Shown here: piece after piece, positions 1-6,245 of the stretch | How the letters are laid out: every line of letters starts with the position of its first letter | How positions within the stretch are numbered: position 1 is the first letter of the stretch | Assembly: GCA_002336915.1 (NCBI GenBank) | Contig: DDET01000020.1 | Coordinates: 1 to 6,662, forward strand | Direction: 5' to 3' | Origin: Bacteroidetes bacterium UBA1947 | GTDB taxonomy: Bacteria; Bacteroidota; Bacteroidia; Chitinophagales; Chitinophagaceae | DNA: 6,662 nt | The notes under the pieces: model-generated | What the model saw: only the letters and a program-made list of their open reading frames with translations | What the model was told of the DNA's origin: nothing | Databases searched by the model: none | Position numbers and translations under genes: made by a program

Positions 1-61
1 CTTTAAAGAAGCAATGGTACACAAGGATAAGGTTAAAGATTTCCTTGCAGCCGTTAAATAG
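1..61 (+). CDS. C-terminal end of an unidentified protein (partial)
   Basis: An open frame enters from the left edge and ends at the TAG at 59-61. It encodes 19 residues, FKEAMVHKDKVKDFLAAVK. The tail is lysine-rich and predicted helical, as in many soluble enzymes, but it is too short for me to assign a family. An intrinsic terminator 64 bases downstream (126-148) in the same orientation supports this being the true end of a plus-strand transcription unit. No start is visible because the gene begins outside the window. Confidence 0.6.
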   Translation, partial: FKEAMVHKDKVKDFLAAVK

Positions 62-125
62 TTAGAACACAGCCTCTATAAGACCAAGGCCTGTAAACTA
101 GACTTATAAACAGATTATGATATAG

Positions 126-148
126 AACCACCCGCGAGGGTGGTTTTT
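126..148 (+). terminator. Rho-independent terminator
   Basis: A perfect 8-bp stem (AACCACCC at 126-133 pairing with GGGTGGTT at 138-145) closes a GCGA tetraloop and runs into a T-rich stretch (TTTTT, then GCTTTT). It lies 64 bases after the stop of the left-edge gene and 70 bases before the next plus-strand start. It should end the upstream transcript and insulate the methyltransferase gene. Confidence 0.85.
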
Positions 149-218
149 GCTTTTGGAAATAAGTCTAATTAATAATAAAAATACTATATTGTGTATCCCC
201 TTAAAACGAAAGCACAAT

Positions 219-941
219 ATGAAGAAGGCCAATTATGGCATTGATGCGCCGGGCGTGATATATACCTTACTCCTGATCAGTATTCTATGTGCGGGTATAG
301 TGACCTATGCATGGTTCTATGCCCCCGCGACAGTTCCGGTCTGGCTGGTGTCGTTTGCTCTGTGGGGTGGCGGTATTTGCTTTGTGGAGGGGGTGTTGAT
401 GGTGCTCTATTCCAAGATAGGGAAGTTCAGGCACCGGGACAGGATGCTGAAGCTGTACAAGATACGCGGCAATGAACAGGTGCTGGATGTGGGGACAGGA
501 CGCGGCTTATTAATGATAGGTGCGGCCAAGCTAATGATAACCGGCAGAGCCACAGGAATAGACATATGGAGCGGCAAAGACCTGAGCAATAATAAAAAAG
601 CGCTGGCCATGTTCAACGCGCAGGTGGAAGGTGTGACTGATAAAGTGAACATAGAAACCGCGGATATTACTAAAAATGAACTGCCCGATAATTCTTTTGA
701 CCTGGTGTTCAGCAACCTGTGCCTGCATAATATCAAAGGCAAGGATCAAAGGAAAGTAGCTTGCAAAGAAATATATCGCCTGTTGACAACGGGAGGTACT
801 GCGATCATCTCGGACTTTAAGAACACTAAAGAATATGCGGCGACATTTGATGAGCTACGTATGGACGTGAGCCGCAAAGGGCCTTATTTTTTTGATACCT
901 TCCCGCCGCTGAGTATTGTTATCGCGCGGAAAATATGCTAA
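219..941 (+). CDS. Membrane-anchored class I SAM-dependent methyltransferase
   Basis: The 240-residue product has two predicted transmembrane helices at the N terminus (about residues 13-33 and 41-64), then a Rossmann-type methyltransferase domain. Visible motifs are the SAM-binding glycine motif I VLDVGTGRG (88-96), the acidic end of strand 2 in GIDIW (113-117), an acidic motif II (ADIT, 148-151), and the motif IV-like FDLVFSNLCLHNI (160-172), followed by a GG turn and the strand IISDF. This pattern is closest to the UbiE/Methyltransf_11/25 group, which methylates small molecules, lipids or quinones; the substrate cannot be read from the sequence. The catalytic domain should face the cytoplasm. 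The ATG at 219 is chosen because the in-frame TTG at 147 lies inside the preceding terminator and would add an atypical 24-residue extension. No Shine-Dalgarno sequence is seen. The gene stands alone and converges on creD. Confidence 0.85.
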   Translation: MKKANYGIDAPGVIYTLLLISILCAGIVTYAWFYAPATVPVWLVSFALWGGGICFVEGVLMVLYSKIGKFRHRDRMLKLYKIRGNEQVLDVGTGRGLLMIGAAKLMITGRATGIDIWSGKDLSNNKKALAMFNAQVEGVTDKVNIETADITKNELPDNSFDLVFSNLCLHNIKGKDQRKVACKEIYRLLTTGGTAIISDFKNTKEYAATFDELRMDVSRKGPYFFDTFPPLSIVIARKIC

Positions 942-975
942 GGAAATATTGCAAGCCCTAAGGCTTGCAATATCC
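942..975. terminator. Hairpin between convergent genes, likely bidirectional terminator
   Basis: A 12-bp perfect stem (ATATTGCAAGCC at 946-957 with its complement at 962-973) closes a CTAA loop. It begins 5 bases after the methyltransferase stop and ends 14 bases before the creD stop codon. The position between two converging genes suggests shared termination. Neither side has a long T-tract (the minus side reads TTTCC), so termination efficiency is uncertain. Confidence 0.65.
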
Positions 976-986
976 TGATCCTAAAT

Positions 987-2312
987 TTAAGCTGAAGCTA
1001 TTTCTTTATTGTGCCTTGCACTGCCATACCAGTCGATCTTGCCGGAATAGAACATGATGACGGCGAGTATCACGAACAGACCGATGCTGCCGAATATGAG
1101 CGCGTAATCCTGCAACTGTATGAGAATGAAGATGTAGCCATACAAAGCGGATAAGGCGATAGTGAAGCCTAGGGCTATTTTTAGTTTTTTGAAAATGCTC
1201 CAAACATATGAACCTATCAACGTGACTGTGGCGGAAGATGCTATGAGATAGGCGGGGTTGAAACCGGCGTATTCTGATATTGATAAGAGTAGGGTATAAA
1301 ATATGCAGAGAGCAAAGCCCACGAGTATGTATTGTAGCGGGTGTACCTGCCTCTTCTGCATGATCTCCATAAAGAAGAATACGGTGAAGGTGAGCGCTAT
1401 GAAAAGGATGGCATATTTAACGCAGCGCTCTGTCATGGCATAGCCGTCGGTGGGCTGGATGAGCTTGACACCGAAAGCTGATTTTGAAACATCGTAAGTG
1501 CCTTCTTTCCAGGTTTGGGGATAGCTGCGTGATACCTGTAGTACCTTCCAGTATGCGGTGAATCCTTTGCTTGTTATCTCCGGTGTTTTGGAAGGAAGGT
1601 ATTGACCGTCGAAAGCGGGATCTTTCCAGGTTGAGTTGAGGGCGACCTGTGTCGTCTTGCCGAGGGGAACGAAACGCAGATCGGAGGAGCCCTTTATTTT
1701 TATGTGGATGGTGTAGTCCATTTTGTTTTTCAGCTCGTCGTGGAGTGGGATATTGAGACCTTCGGCGAAGAGACTATTGTCCGGTGTGCCGGCTTCCATC
1801 ATTTGTTCCTTCCCGTTGAGGGAAATGGATACTTCTTCTTCCAGGCCTTTGGCATCGCCTACGCCCATGATGAGGTGCGCTTCATTCCAATACATGTCTT
1901 CCGGGAGTATCTGCAGTTCTTCAGCAGTAACAGGATTAAACTTGCCGGACAGTGTGAGATCGGACCTGTAGAGTTTCACATCATAGAGGCTGCGGTGGCG
2001 GACCTCCGGTGACATGTTGCCGGAGACATCAAGGCTTTCAGGAAGGTAGTAAGCGGTTTTCTTTGCCTTGTCTGTTTTGCTGTAGTAGGGGATCGCAATC
2101 ATGGGACCTGTGATCGTTTGGCTAGCGCCCCATTTGCTGCTTACTTCATTTATTACTTCCTGCTGGCGTGCCTGCCTTTCATTTACGAGCTGAAAGAGGA
2201 AGACGGTGGGGATCATCATGATGAGGATGAGGAAGCCAATGAGGAATCCTTTGATGAGCATCCTGTTACGTTCCCAAAAGGATATCTCTGTTACTGCTGT
2301 TTCTGTTTGCAT
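987..2312 (-). CDS. creD: CreD family inner-membrane protein
   Basis: The 441-residue protein matches the CreD family (PF06123) in length and architecture. One N-terminal transmembrane helix (about 19-42) is followed by a large periplasmic domain (about 43-298) containing the family-typical TGPMIAIPYY (68-77). About five helices follow between 299 and 422, including the characteristic stretch from KYAILFIALTF through MEIMQKRQVHPLQYILVGFAL to LLLSISEYAGFNPAYLIAS. In E. coli, creD is a CreBC-regulated gene whose loss or over-expression affects envelope integrity and colicin E2 tolerance; the biochemical role is unknown. Here no CreBC two-component genes adjoin it. Instead a winged-helix regulator ends 67 bases upstream, with an inverted repeat between them that recurs upstream of the regulator's own operon. 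The ATG at 2312 is chosen because the protein then begins with a short hydrophilic segment and a positive cluster (ERNR) before helix 1. The family assignment is firm; the function is not. Confidence 0.93.
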   Translation of the reverse strand: MQTETAVTEISFWERNRMLIKGFLIGFLILIMMIPTVFLFQLVNERQARQQEVINEVSSKWGASQTITGPMIAIPYYSKTDKAKKTAYYLPESLDVSGNMSPEVRHRSLYDVKLYRSDLTLSGKFNPVTAEELQILPEDMYWNEAHLIMGVGDAKGLEEEVSISLNGKEQMMEAGTPDNSLFAEGLNIPLHDELKNKMDYTIHIKIKGSSDLRFVPLGKTTQVALNSTWKDPAFDGQYLPSKTPEITSKGFTAYWKVLQVSRSYPQTWKEGTYDVSKSAFGVKLIQPTDGYAMTERCVKYAILFIALTFTVFFFMEIMQKRQVHPLQYILVGFALCIFYTLLLSISEYAGFNPAYLIASSATVTLIGSYVWSIFKKLKIALGFTIALSALYGYIFILIQLQDYALIFGSIGLFVILAVIMFYSGKIDWYGSARHNKEIASA

Positions 2313-2338
2313 ACCGGTTTGTTTTATGATGTTGTTTT

Positions 2339-2363
2339 AAAAGTGCTTTGTTTTACAAAGTGT
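2339..2363. promoter_or_regulatory. Putative operator upstream of creD (CTTTG-N5-CAAAG)
   Basis: The inverted repeat CTTTG (2346-2350), TTTTA, CAAAG (2356-2360) is flanked by AAAAGTG on the left and TG on the right. It lies 33 bases upstream of the creD start, in the 67-base gap after the regulator gene. The block matches the repeat at 3302-3324 at 18 of 23 positions. On the minus strand the right arm forms ACACTTTG, a weak -7-like element with GTTG 17 bases upstream (2381-2384), so a creD promoter may overlap the site. Binding by the adjacent winged-helix protein is inference. Confidence 0.5.
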
Positions 2364-2379
2364 ATTGAGCGAAAAAATA

Positions 2380-2679
2380 TCAACCTATGTTTTTAATGAT
2401 TTTTTCGAGTGCATCAAGGTGGGCGCGGAAGGCTTTCTGGCCTGCGGCTGTTACTGAGTAAGTAGTATTTGTTTTGCGGCCAATAAAACCTTTATGCACC
2501 TTTACGTAATTGTTTTCTTCCAGGGTTTTGAGGTGGGTGGCGAGGTTGCCATCAGTGACGTCAATGAGGGCCTTGAGATCATTAAAGTTAAGGTCCTCGT
2601 TCACCATCAATGCGCTCATGATACCGATGCGTATGCGGCTGTCAAATACCTTGTTCAGTTGTTCTATGGGGTTCTTCAT
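2380..2679 (-). CDS. Small winged-helix transcriptional regulator
   Basis: The 99-residue protein is a single winged helix-turn-helix domain of the HTH_27/PF13601 type, related to the MarR/ArsR fold. The first helices carry IEQLNKVFDSRIRIGIMSAL (5-24) and FNDLKALID (32-40). The likely recognition helix is TDGNLATHLKTLEE (42-55). The wing runs from YVKVHKGFIGRKTNTTYSVT (58-77) and ends in TAAG. The C-terminal helix (about 80-97) could mediate dimerisation. No ligand-binding domain or metal-binding cysteine cluster is present. The ATG lies 2 bases after the stop of the upstream membrane-protein gene, so the two are almost certainly co-transcribed and translationally coupled, with creD next downstream. 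Proteins of this type commonly repress their own operon. The paired inverted repeats at 3307-3323 and 2346-2360 are candidate binding sites. Confidence 0.9.
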   Translation of the reverse strand: MKNPIEQLNKVFDSRIRIGIMSALMVNEDLNFNDLKALIDVTDGNLATHLKTLEENNYVKVHKGFIGRKTNTTYSVTAAGQKAFRAHLDALEKIIKNIG

Positions 2680-2681
2680 TA

Positions 2682-3299
2682 TTATCTTGCTACAGCCTTA
2701 TCATATTTGTTCCACATTATAGTGCCATATAGTATATGCAGTACGCCAAAACCTGCCGCCCAAAAATACAAGCCATAACCGGGCATAAACAAGCAAATGC
2801 TGCCTAATATTACTTCGAGCAGGCCAAGATAACGAATATCGGAGCGTGTGTATTTGCTGGCATTGATGAGTGCCAGGCCATAAAAGACAAGACAAGAGGG
2901 TGCTATTAAGATCTCGATGCCATGATAGATAAAGGCCAACGCAAAAACGGCACCCGCAAGTAAGGGGATACTGCCGTGCAGCAACAATTGCCTTGAAGCA
3001 TTGTTCCACATTGGCTGCCGGCTTTTAAGGGTCTTGCGGTAAGTGAAGAAAAAAGCGCCAGAGACAGCCACGACAAAAACAATAATTGCCAGTGTGATCA
3101 AACGCATGCTGAGGCCCGATAGATCGGTACGCAGGCTTTCCTGTATCCAGCTATTGGCGATCCATGCAGCTGCAAGTGCGGTGGCCCCTGCCCATATACC
3201 GCTCCAGCCGCTGAGGGTAAGGAACTTTGCAGAGCGGTCCATGATGCTGCGTATCTCCTGCAATGTTTCGAGTGAAGTATGTTGGTCTTCCTGATGCAT
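2682..3299 (-). CDS. Polytopic membrane protein of the CreD module, function unknown
   Basis: The 205-residue protein starts with a hydrophilic N terminus containing LETLQEIRSIMDRSAKFLTLSG (10-31), which resembles the start of conserved Bacteroidota membrane proteins found beside small winged-helix regulators. About six hydrophobic segments follow (roughly 31-49, 66-87, 110-128, 130-147, 157-173 and 176-193). It ends in a short basic tail (MWNKYDKAVAR). No enzymatic motif is visible. A role as sensor or partner for the coupled regulator is possible but unproven. The ATG at 3299 is preferred over the in-frame TTG at 3320 because that TTG falls inside the predicted promoter -7 element. The stop is 2 bases before the regulator start, making this the first gene of a probable three-gene unit with creD. 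Confidence 0.85.
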   Translation of the reverse strand: MHQEDQHTSLETLQEIRSIMDRSAKFLTLSGWSGIWAGATALAAAWIANSWIQESLRTDLSGLSMRLITLAIIVFVVAVSGAFFFTYRKTLKSRQPMWNNASRQLLLHGSIPLLAGAVFALAFIYHGIEILIAPSCLVFYGLALINASKYTRSDIRYLGLLEVILGSICLFMPGYGLYFWAAGFGVLHILYGTIMWNKYDKAVAR

Positions 3300-3306
3300 A
3301 AAAAGC

Positions 3307-3323
3307 ACTTTGAAATACAAAGT
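3307..3323. promoter_or_regulatory. Putative operator at the head of the membrane protein-regulator operon
   Basis: A perfect 6-bp inverted repeat ACTTTG (3307-3312) and CAAAGT (3318-3323) is separated by AAATA. It lies 7 bases upstream of the membrane-protein ATG and overlaps the predicted -7 promoter element. With its AAAAG flank it matches the block upstream of creD at 18 of 23 positions, with identical spacing between arms. The position over the promoter suits a repressor site, and the coupled winged-helix protein is the obvious candidate binder. Confidence 0.55.
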
Positions 3324-3349
3324 AATGACGTAATCAGCAGATATGCAAA
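3318..3349 (-). promoter_or_regulatory. Bacteroidota-type promoter for the CreD module
   Basis: On the minus strand a -33 element TTTG (3346-3349) is followed after 20 bases by TTACTTTG (3318-3325), matching seven of eight positions of the Bacteroidota -7 consensus TAnnTTTG. Transcription would start near 3311-3314, giving a very short leader before the ATG at 3299. Confidence 0.6.
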
Positions 3350-3385
3350 TGTTTTTTTGTTAATAAAACGAGAAATGATATTTGG

Positions 3386-4294
3386 CTAAAACAGGCCGGG
3401 TTCGATATTGACCTCAGGGGGAGTGATATCGGTTCCGCAGTGCTTGTTCAATTGCTCTACAAGGTACTTTATCAGTTCGGGTGAGTAAAGCTCCTCATGC
3501 TGGTGCATAAAGAAGTAGCAGGTCTCTAGTCCTTCTCCCATCCATTTTTTTATACGTTTAACCCATTCATCGATACGGGCGTAATCGGTTGGGTGTAGGC
3601 TATTGCCTACAAAACGGATGAAACATTCGGGTGTGGAAAGGTGCATATGCACGCAATCGCGACGCCCCGCTGTGTCGGTAATGATCGTACCTCGTTTTTG
3701 TTTGCGCAGAAATTCAAAGAGGATAGGGTCGTAACCTTCTTTGGTGGTGTACCAATCCTCGTGACGTAATTCCAGGAACAGGTCTATATCCTTTGGCTGA
3801 TCTGAAATGAAAGATTCAATATCCTCCAGCTTCTTAGGCCCCATTTGTGGATGTGGGAGCAGGAATACCGGGCCCAGGTGCCTACCTAATTCATGCATTA
3901 CCTCATAAAATTTGTCTACTTCGGCTTGCACTCCTTTGAGGCGTTTTATATGCGTAATGAACTGCGTGTATTTTGGGCTGAAAATGAAATCGCCTGATAC
4001 CTTGCTTTTCCATGCTTTTACCTGGTCGTGTGTGGGCAAGCGGTAGAATGCAGCATTGAACTCAATGCAATTGAATTGTTTGGCATAGAGCGGAAAGAAA
4101 TCTTTTTCTTTTGTGCCTTTGGGATATAGTTTTCCTATCCAGTCCTTGCGGCCCCATTTGGCACAGCCAACATAGAATTTGGTCTTTCCTTTTTTCTTTG
4201 AAGCTTTTAATACTTCGGTAGTGCCCTTTGGGTCTTTAGGCAGTTTAAAATCAATATTGTCCAGTTCTTTTTCATCTACTCTGCCAAAATCCAT
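3386..4294 (-). CDS. DUF72 (YecE-like) domain protein
   Basis: The 302-residue protein belongs to the DUF72 family (PF01904), which adopts a TIM-barrel fold and has no settled biochemical function. Recognisable family motifs in order are KFYVGCAKWGRKDWIGKLYP (39-58), FNCIEFNAAFYRLPT (74-88) with the conserved E, N and FYRLP, the barrel strand FIFSPK (103-108), LGPVFLLPHPQM (140-151), and FLELRHEDWY (173-182). An N-terminal extension of about 38 residues, rich in lysine and acidic residues and starting MDFGRVDEKELDNIDFKLP, precedes the barrel and is typical of the Bacteroidota branch; it supports the chosen start. There is no signal peptide, so it is likely cytoplasmic. The start is 30 bases downstream of the preceding outer-membrane protein gene with no terminator between, so the two may share a transcript. 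No function can be assigned from context. Confidence 0.92.
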   Translation of the reverse strand: MDFGRVDEKELDNIDFKLPKDPKGTTEVLKASKKKGKTKFYVGCAKWGRKDWIGKLYPKGTKEKDFFPLYAKQFNCIEFNAAFYRLPTHDQVKAWKSKVSGDFIFSPKYTQFITHIKRLKGVQAEVDKFYEVMHELGRHLGPVFLLPHPQMGPKKLEDIESFISDQPKDIDLFLELRHEDWYTTKEGYDPILFEFLRKQKRGTIITDTAGRRDCVHMHLSTPECFIRFVGNSLHPTDYARIDEWVKRIKKWMGEGLETCYFFMHQHEELYSPELIKYLVEQLNKHCGTDITPPEVNIEPGLF

Positions 4295-4324
4295 GGTTTA
4301 AGCATTTTGATAAAGATAAGACAA

Positions 4325-4918
4325 TTACAGGTTTGCAAAAATGCCTATGCTAACGAAACTGATGTTGTATCCCAACTCTGAAAAAGCACTGAAGCGCTCA
4401 TTGAGCACATACCTTGCGCCGATGAAAAAGCCCTTGGCCAGGTATGCTTTGGTATAATAGTATTTGTACCAGGAATCTTCGGAATGCGTGATTTTTACGC
4501 CGAGCATTACGCCTGCGTATGGATCGAACTTAATGTTCCTGTTCTTAAAATAAGTGAAATGGTAGGTGCCACGCAAGCCAAAATAGAAGCTACCGGAATG
4601 TTGATCGTAGTTACCCCAATTGTATTTTTCGCGAAGGAACTTATAAGCCGCCACCCCGCCGATGCCAATATTCCCGATGCCCACGTTATCAAAAAATCCC
4701 TGGTCGTAAGTAATAGCAGGCACAGGGTGAGGCCTTAAATCGCCGGCGTAATTATCAATAGAAGCGCCTACAGAAAGCCCCAACAGTTTTGTGCCTTTTC
4801 TAAATGGCAGGTCGGAATTGGCTTTGACCGTATCTTTTGCAAAGACTGATGAAGTGGCGAAGACAAAAATGAAAAAGAATGTGTACTTAAGTAATGCAGT
4901 GCAGTTTTGTTTATTCAT
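4325..4918 (-). CDS. Secreted outer-membrane beta-barrel-like protein
   Basis: The 197-residue product starts with a clear Sec signal peptide: MNKQNCTALLKY, a phenylalanine-rich hydrophobic core (13-20), and a likely cleavage after VFA at residue 27. The mature part shows alternating hydrophobic and polar strands rich in glycine and aromatics, for example LLGLSVGASIDNYAG (45-59), SGSFYFGLRGTYHFTYF (108-124), FDPYAGVMLGVKIT (131-144), AKGFFIGARYVL (161-172) and AFSELGYNISFVSIGIFANL (178-197). This is the pattern of a small outer-membrane barrel of about eight strands, like OmpA-type or porin-family proteins of Bacteroidota. I do not recognise a specific subfamily, and a periplasmic beta protein cannot be excluded. 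The ATG at 4918 is chosen over the in-frame TTG at 4927, which adds only MRP and lies in a promoter-like element. DUF72 follows 30 bases downstream. Confidence 0.75.
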   Translation of the reverse strand: MNKQNCTALLKYTFFFIFVFATSSVFAKDTVKANSDLPFRKGTKLLGLSVGASIDNYAGDLRPHPVPAITYDQGFFDNVGIGNIGIGGVAAYKFLREKYNWGNYDQHSGSFYFGLRGTYHFTYFKNRNIKFDPYAGVMLGVKITHSEDSWYKYYYTKAYLAKGFFIGARYVLNERFSAFSELGYNISFVSIGIFANL

Positions 4919-4924
4919 AGGGCG

Positions 4925-4932
4925 CAAATATA
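4925..4932 (-). promoter_or_regulatory. Candidate -7 promoter element (TATATTTG)
   Basis: The minus strand reads TATATTTG, a perfect match to the Bacteroidota TAnnTTTG element, 6 bases before the ATG of the barrel-like gene and directly after a terminator. No TTTG is present at the expected -33 distance. A start site at the usual distance would coincide with the ATG, implying a leaderless or nearly leaderless message. Confidence 0.35.
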
Positions 4933-4950
4933 CTTAGATAAAGGGGCTTA

Positions 4951-4983
4951 AAAAAAAGCTTCGGGCAATTGCCCGAAGCTTTT
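4951..4983 (-). terminator. Strong rho-independent terminator after pgk
   Basis: Positions 4954-4983 form a 30-bp perfect palindrome, folding into a 13-bp stem (AAAAGCTTCGGGC with its complement) around an AATT loop. On the minus strand the stem end runs into seven consecutive T (4957-4951). It starts 28 bases beyond the pgk stop and separates the glycolytic genes from the barrel-like gene. Confidence 0.9.
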
Positions 4984-5011
4984 GAAAGACATGTATTAAT
5001 ATAAAAATGTT

Positions 5012-6226
5012 CTAGCTATTTTTAATTGCCGCGATACCGGGTAGTTCCTTGCCTTCGAAATATTCAAGCAGAGCGCCGCCGCCGGTAGAGACATAGCTAA
5101 CCTTATCGGTATAGCCAAATTTGTTTACAGCAGCTACGCTGTCACCGCCGCCTACCAGGGAGTACGCGCCGTTTGACGTGGCCTCAGCAACCGCATCGGC
5201 TATGGCCTTGGTGCCGTGTTGAAATTTATCCATTTCGAACACCCCCATAGGGCCATTCCAAAGTATCGTTTTTGATTCGAGTATTATTTTCCTGAAATGA
5301 TCTATTGCCATTTGGCCAATATCCAGTCCCATCCAACCTGCAGGTATCTCGACGTTGAGTGATGAAGATGTATTTGCGTCGGCAGCAAATTTATCGGCAA
5401 TGATGCTATCAGCCGGCAGGTGGATGCAAACTCCTTTTGCCTCGGCTTTTTTTAGCAGTTCGCGAGCGGTATCGAGGCGGTCTTCTTCGCAAAGTGAGGT
5501 GCCTATGTGCCCTCCCTCTGCTTTGAAGAAGGTATAAGCCATGCCACCGCCAATAATGATATCGGTAGCTTTTTCGAGCAGGTTCTCGATGATGAGTATC
5601 TTATCAGAAACCTTGGCGCCGCCGATAATGGCTGTGAAAGGTTTTTTGTTATTATGTAAAACTTCTTCAGCAGCAGCTACTTCACCTTCCATCACCAGGC
5701 CGAACATTTTGCTGCCTGCGGGGAAGAACGCTGCTATAACAGCAGTAGATGCATGCGCACGGTGTGCGGTGCCAAAAGCATCATTAACGTATACATCGCC
5801 CAGCTTAGACAATTTTTCGGCGAAATCTTTATCTCCCTTTTCTTCCTGCTTGTAGTAGCGGAGGTTTTCTAATAGCAGTATTTGCCCGGGCTGTAAATTT
5901 TTTGCTTTCTCAACAGCATCACCGCTGATGCAATCGTCGGCGAACTGCACTTCCTTGCCCAGGAGCTCAGCCAGGTGTTTTGCAACGGGTTTTAATGTAA
6001 AATCGGCCAGCGTAAGATTGGGCTTCTTTTCTATGTCTTTAAGCGGACGGCCCCAGTGGCTCATGAGCACTACGCTGCCGCCGTCGTCCAGTACTTTTTT
6101 TATGGTAGGCAATGCTGCGCGTATACGGGTATCGTCGGTGATCTTACCTTCTTTGATAGGCACGTTAAAGTCGACCCGGATGAGTGCTTTTTTGCCTTCG
6201 AAATTGTAGTCGTTAAACCTGGTCAT
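5012..6226 (-). CDS. pgk: Phosphoglycerate kinase
   Basis: Phosphoglycerate kinase (EC 2.7.2.3) transfers the acyl phosphate of 1,3-bisphosphoglycerate to ADP, forming ATP and 3-phosphoglycerate; it works reversibly in cytoplasmic glycolysis and gluconeogenesis. The 404-residue length is normal for the family. N-domain substrate-binding motifs are RVDFNVP (17-23), DDTRI with R34, SHWGRP (56-61), LLENLRYY (118-125) with R123, and GTAHRAHAST (152-161) with R156. C-domain nucleotide-binding motifs are GGAKVSDKI (202-210) with K205, IIGGGMAYTFF (224-234), WNGPMGVFE (323-331), LVGGGDSVAA (357-366) and STGGGALLEYFEGKELPG (380-397). The ATG at 6226 gives the standard N terminus MTRFNDYNFEGKKALIRVDFN. 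It lies 60 bases downstream of gap in the same orientation, and a hairpin occupies part of that gap. No independent TAnnTTTG promoter is visible just upstream, so transcription from gap is likely. Confidence 0.98.
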   Translation of the reverse strand: MTRFNDYNFEGKKALIRVDFNVPIKEGKITDDTRIRAALPTIKKVLDDGGSVVLMSHWGRPLKDIEKKPNLTLADFTLKPVAKHLAELLGKEVQFADDCISGDAVEKAKNLQPGQILLLENLRYYKQEEKGDKDFAEKLSKLGDVYVNDAFGTAHRAHASTAVIAAFFPAGSKMFGLVMEGEVAAAEEVLHNNKKPFTAIIGGAKVSDKILIIENLLEKATDIIIGGGMAYTFFKAEGGHIGTSLCEEDRLDTARELLKKAEAKGVCIHLPADSIIADKFAADANTSSSLNVEIPAGWMGLDIGQMAIDHFRKIILESKTILWNGPMGVFEMDKFQHGTKAIADAVAEATSNGAYSLVGGGDSVAAVNKFGYTDKVSYVSTGGGALLEYFEGKELPGIAAIKNS

Positions 6227-6245
6227 TGTGGAATTGTTTAAATAG

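Noticed and set aside
77..108. TATAAG/CTTATA inverted repeat with an internal AGGCCT after the left-edge gene
   Set aside because: A 6-bp AT-rich stem with a 20-base loop is expected by chance, and the clear terminator just downstream explains the 3' end.
147..218. In-frame 24-codon extension of the methyltransferase from a TTG
   Set aside because: The TTG falls in the T-tract of the upstream terminator and the extension has no family-like content; the ATG at 219 directly precedes the membrane anchor.
407..749. Minus-strand frames opposite the methyltransferase
   Set aside because: They mirror a gene with clear SAM-binding motifs and show no recognisable domain.
2118..2396. Plus-strand open frame with an Asp/Glu-rich stretch opposite the start of creD
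   Set aside because: It is antisense to the transmembrane and linker coding sequence of creD; the acidic run arises from the complement of hydrophobic codons, and no independent start signal is seen.
3300..3320. Seven-codon N-terminal extension of the membrane protein from a TTG at 3320
   Set aside because: That TTG lies within the predicted -7 element, upstream of the likely transcription start.
5355..6241. Several plus-strand frames opposite pgk
   Set aside because: They are serine/alanine-rich shadows of a highly conserved gene, with no own context.
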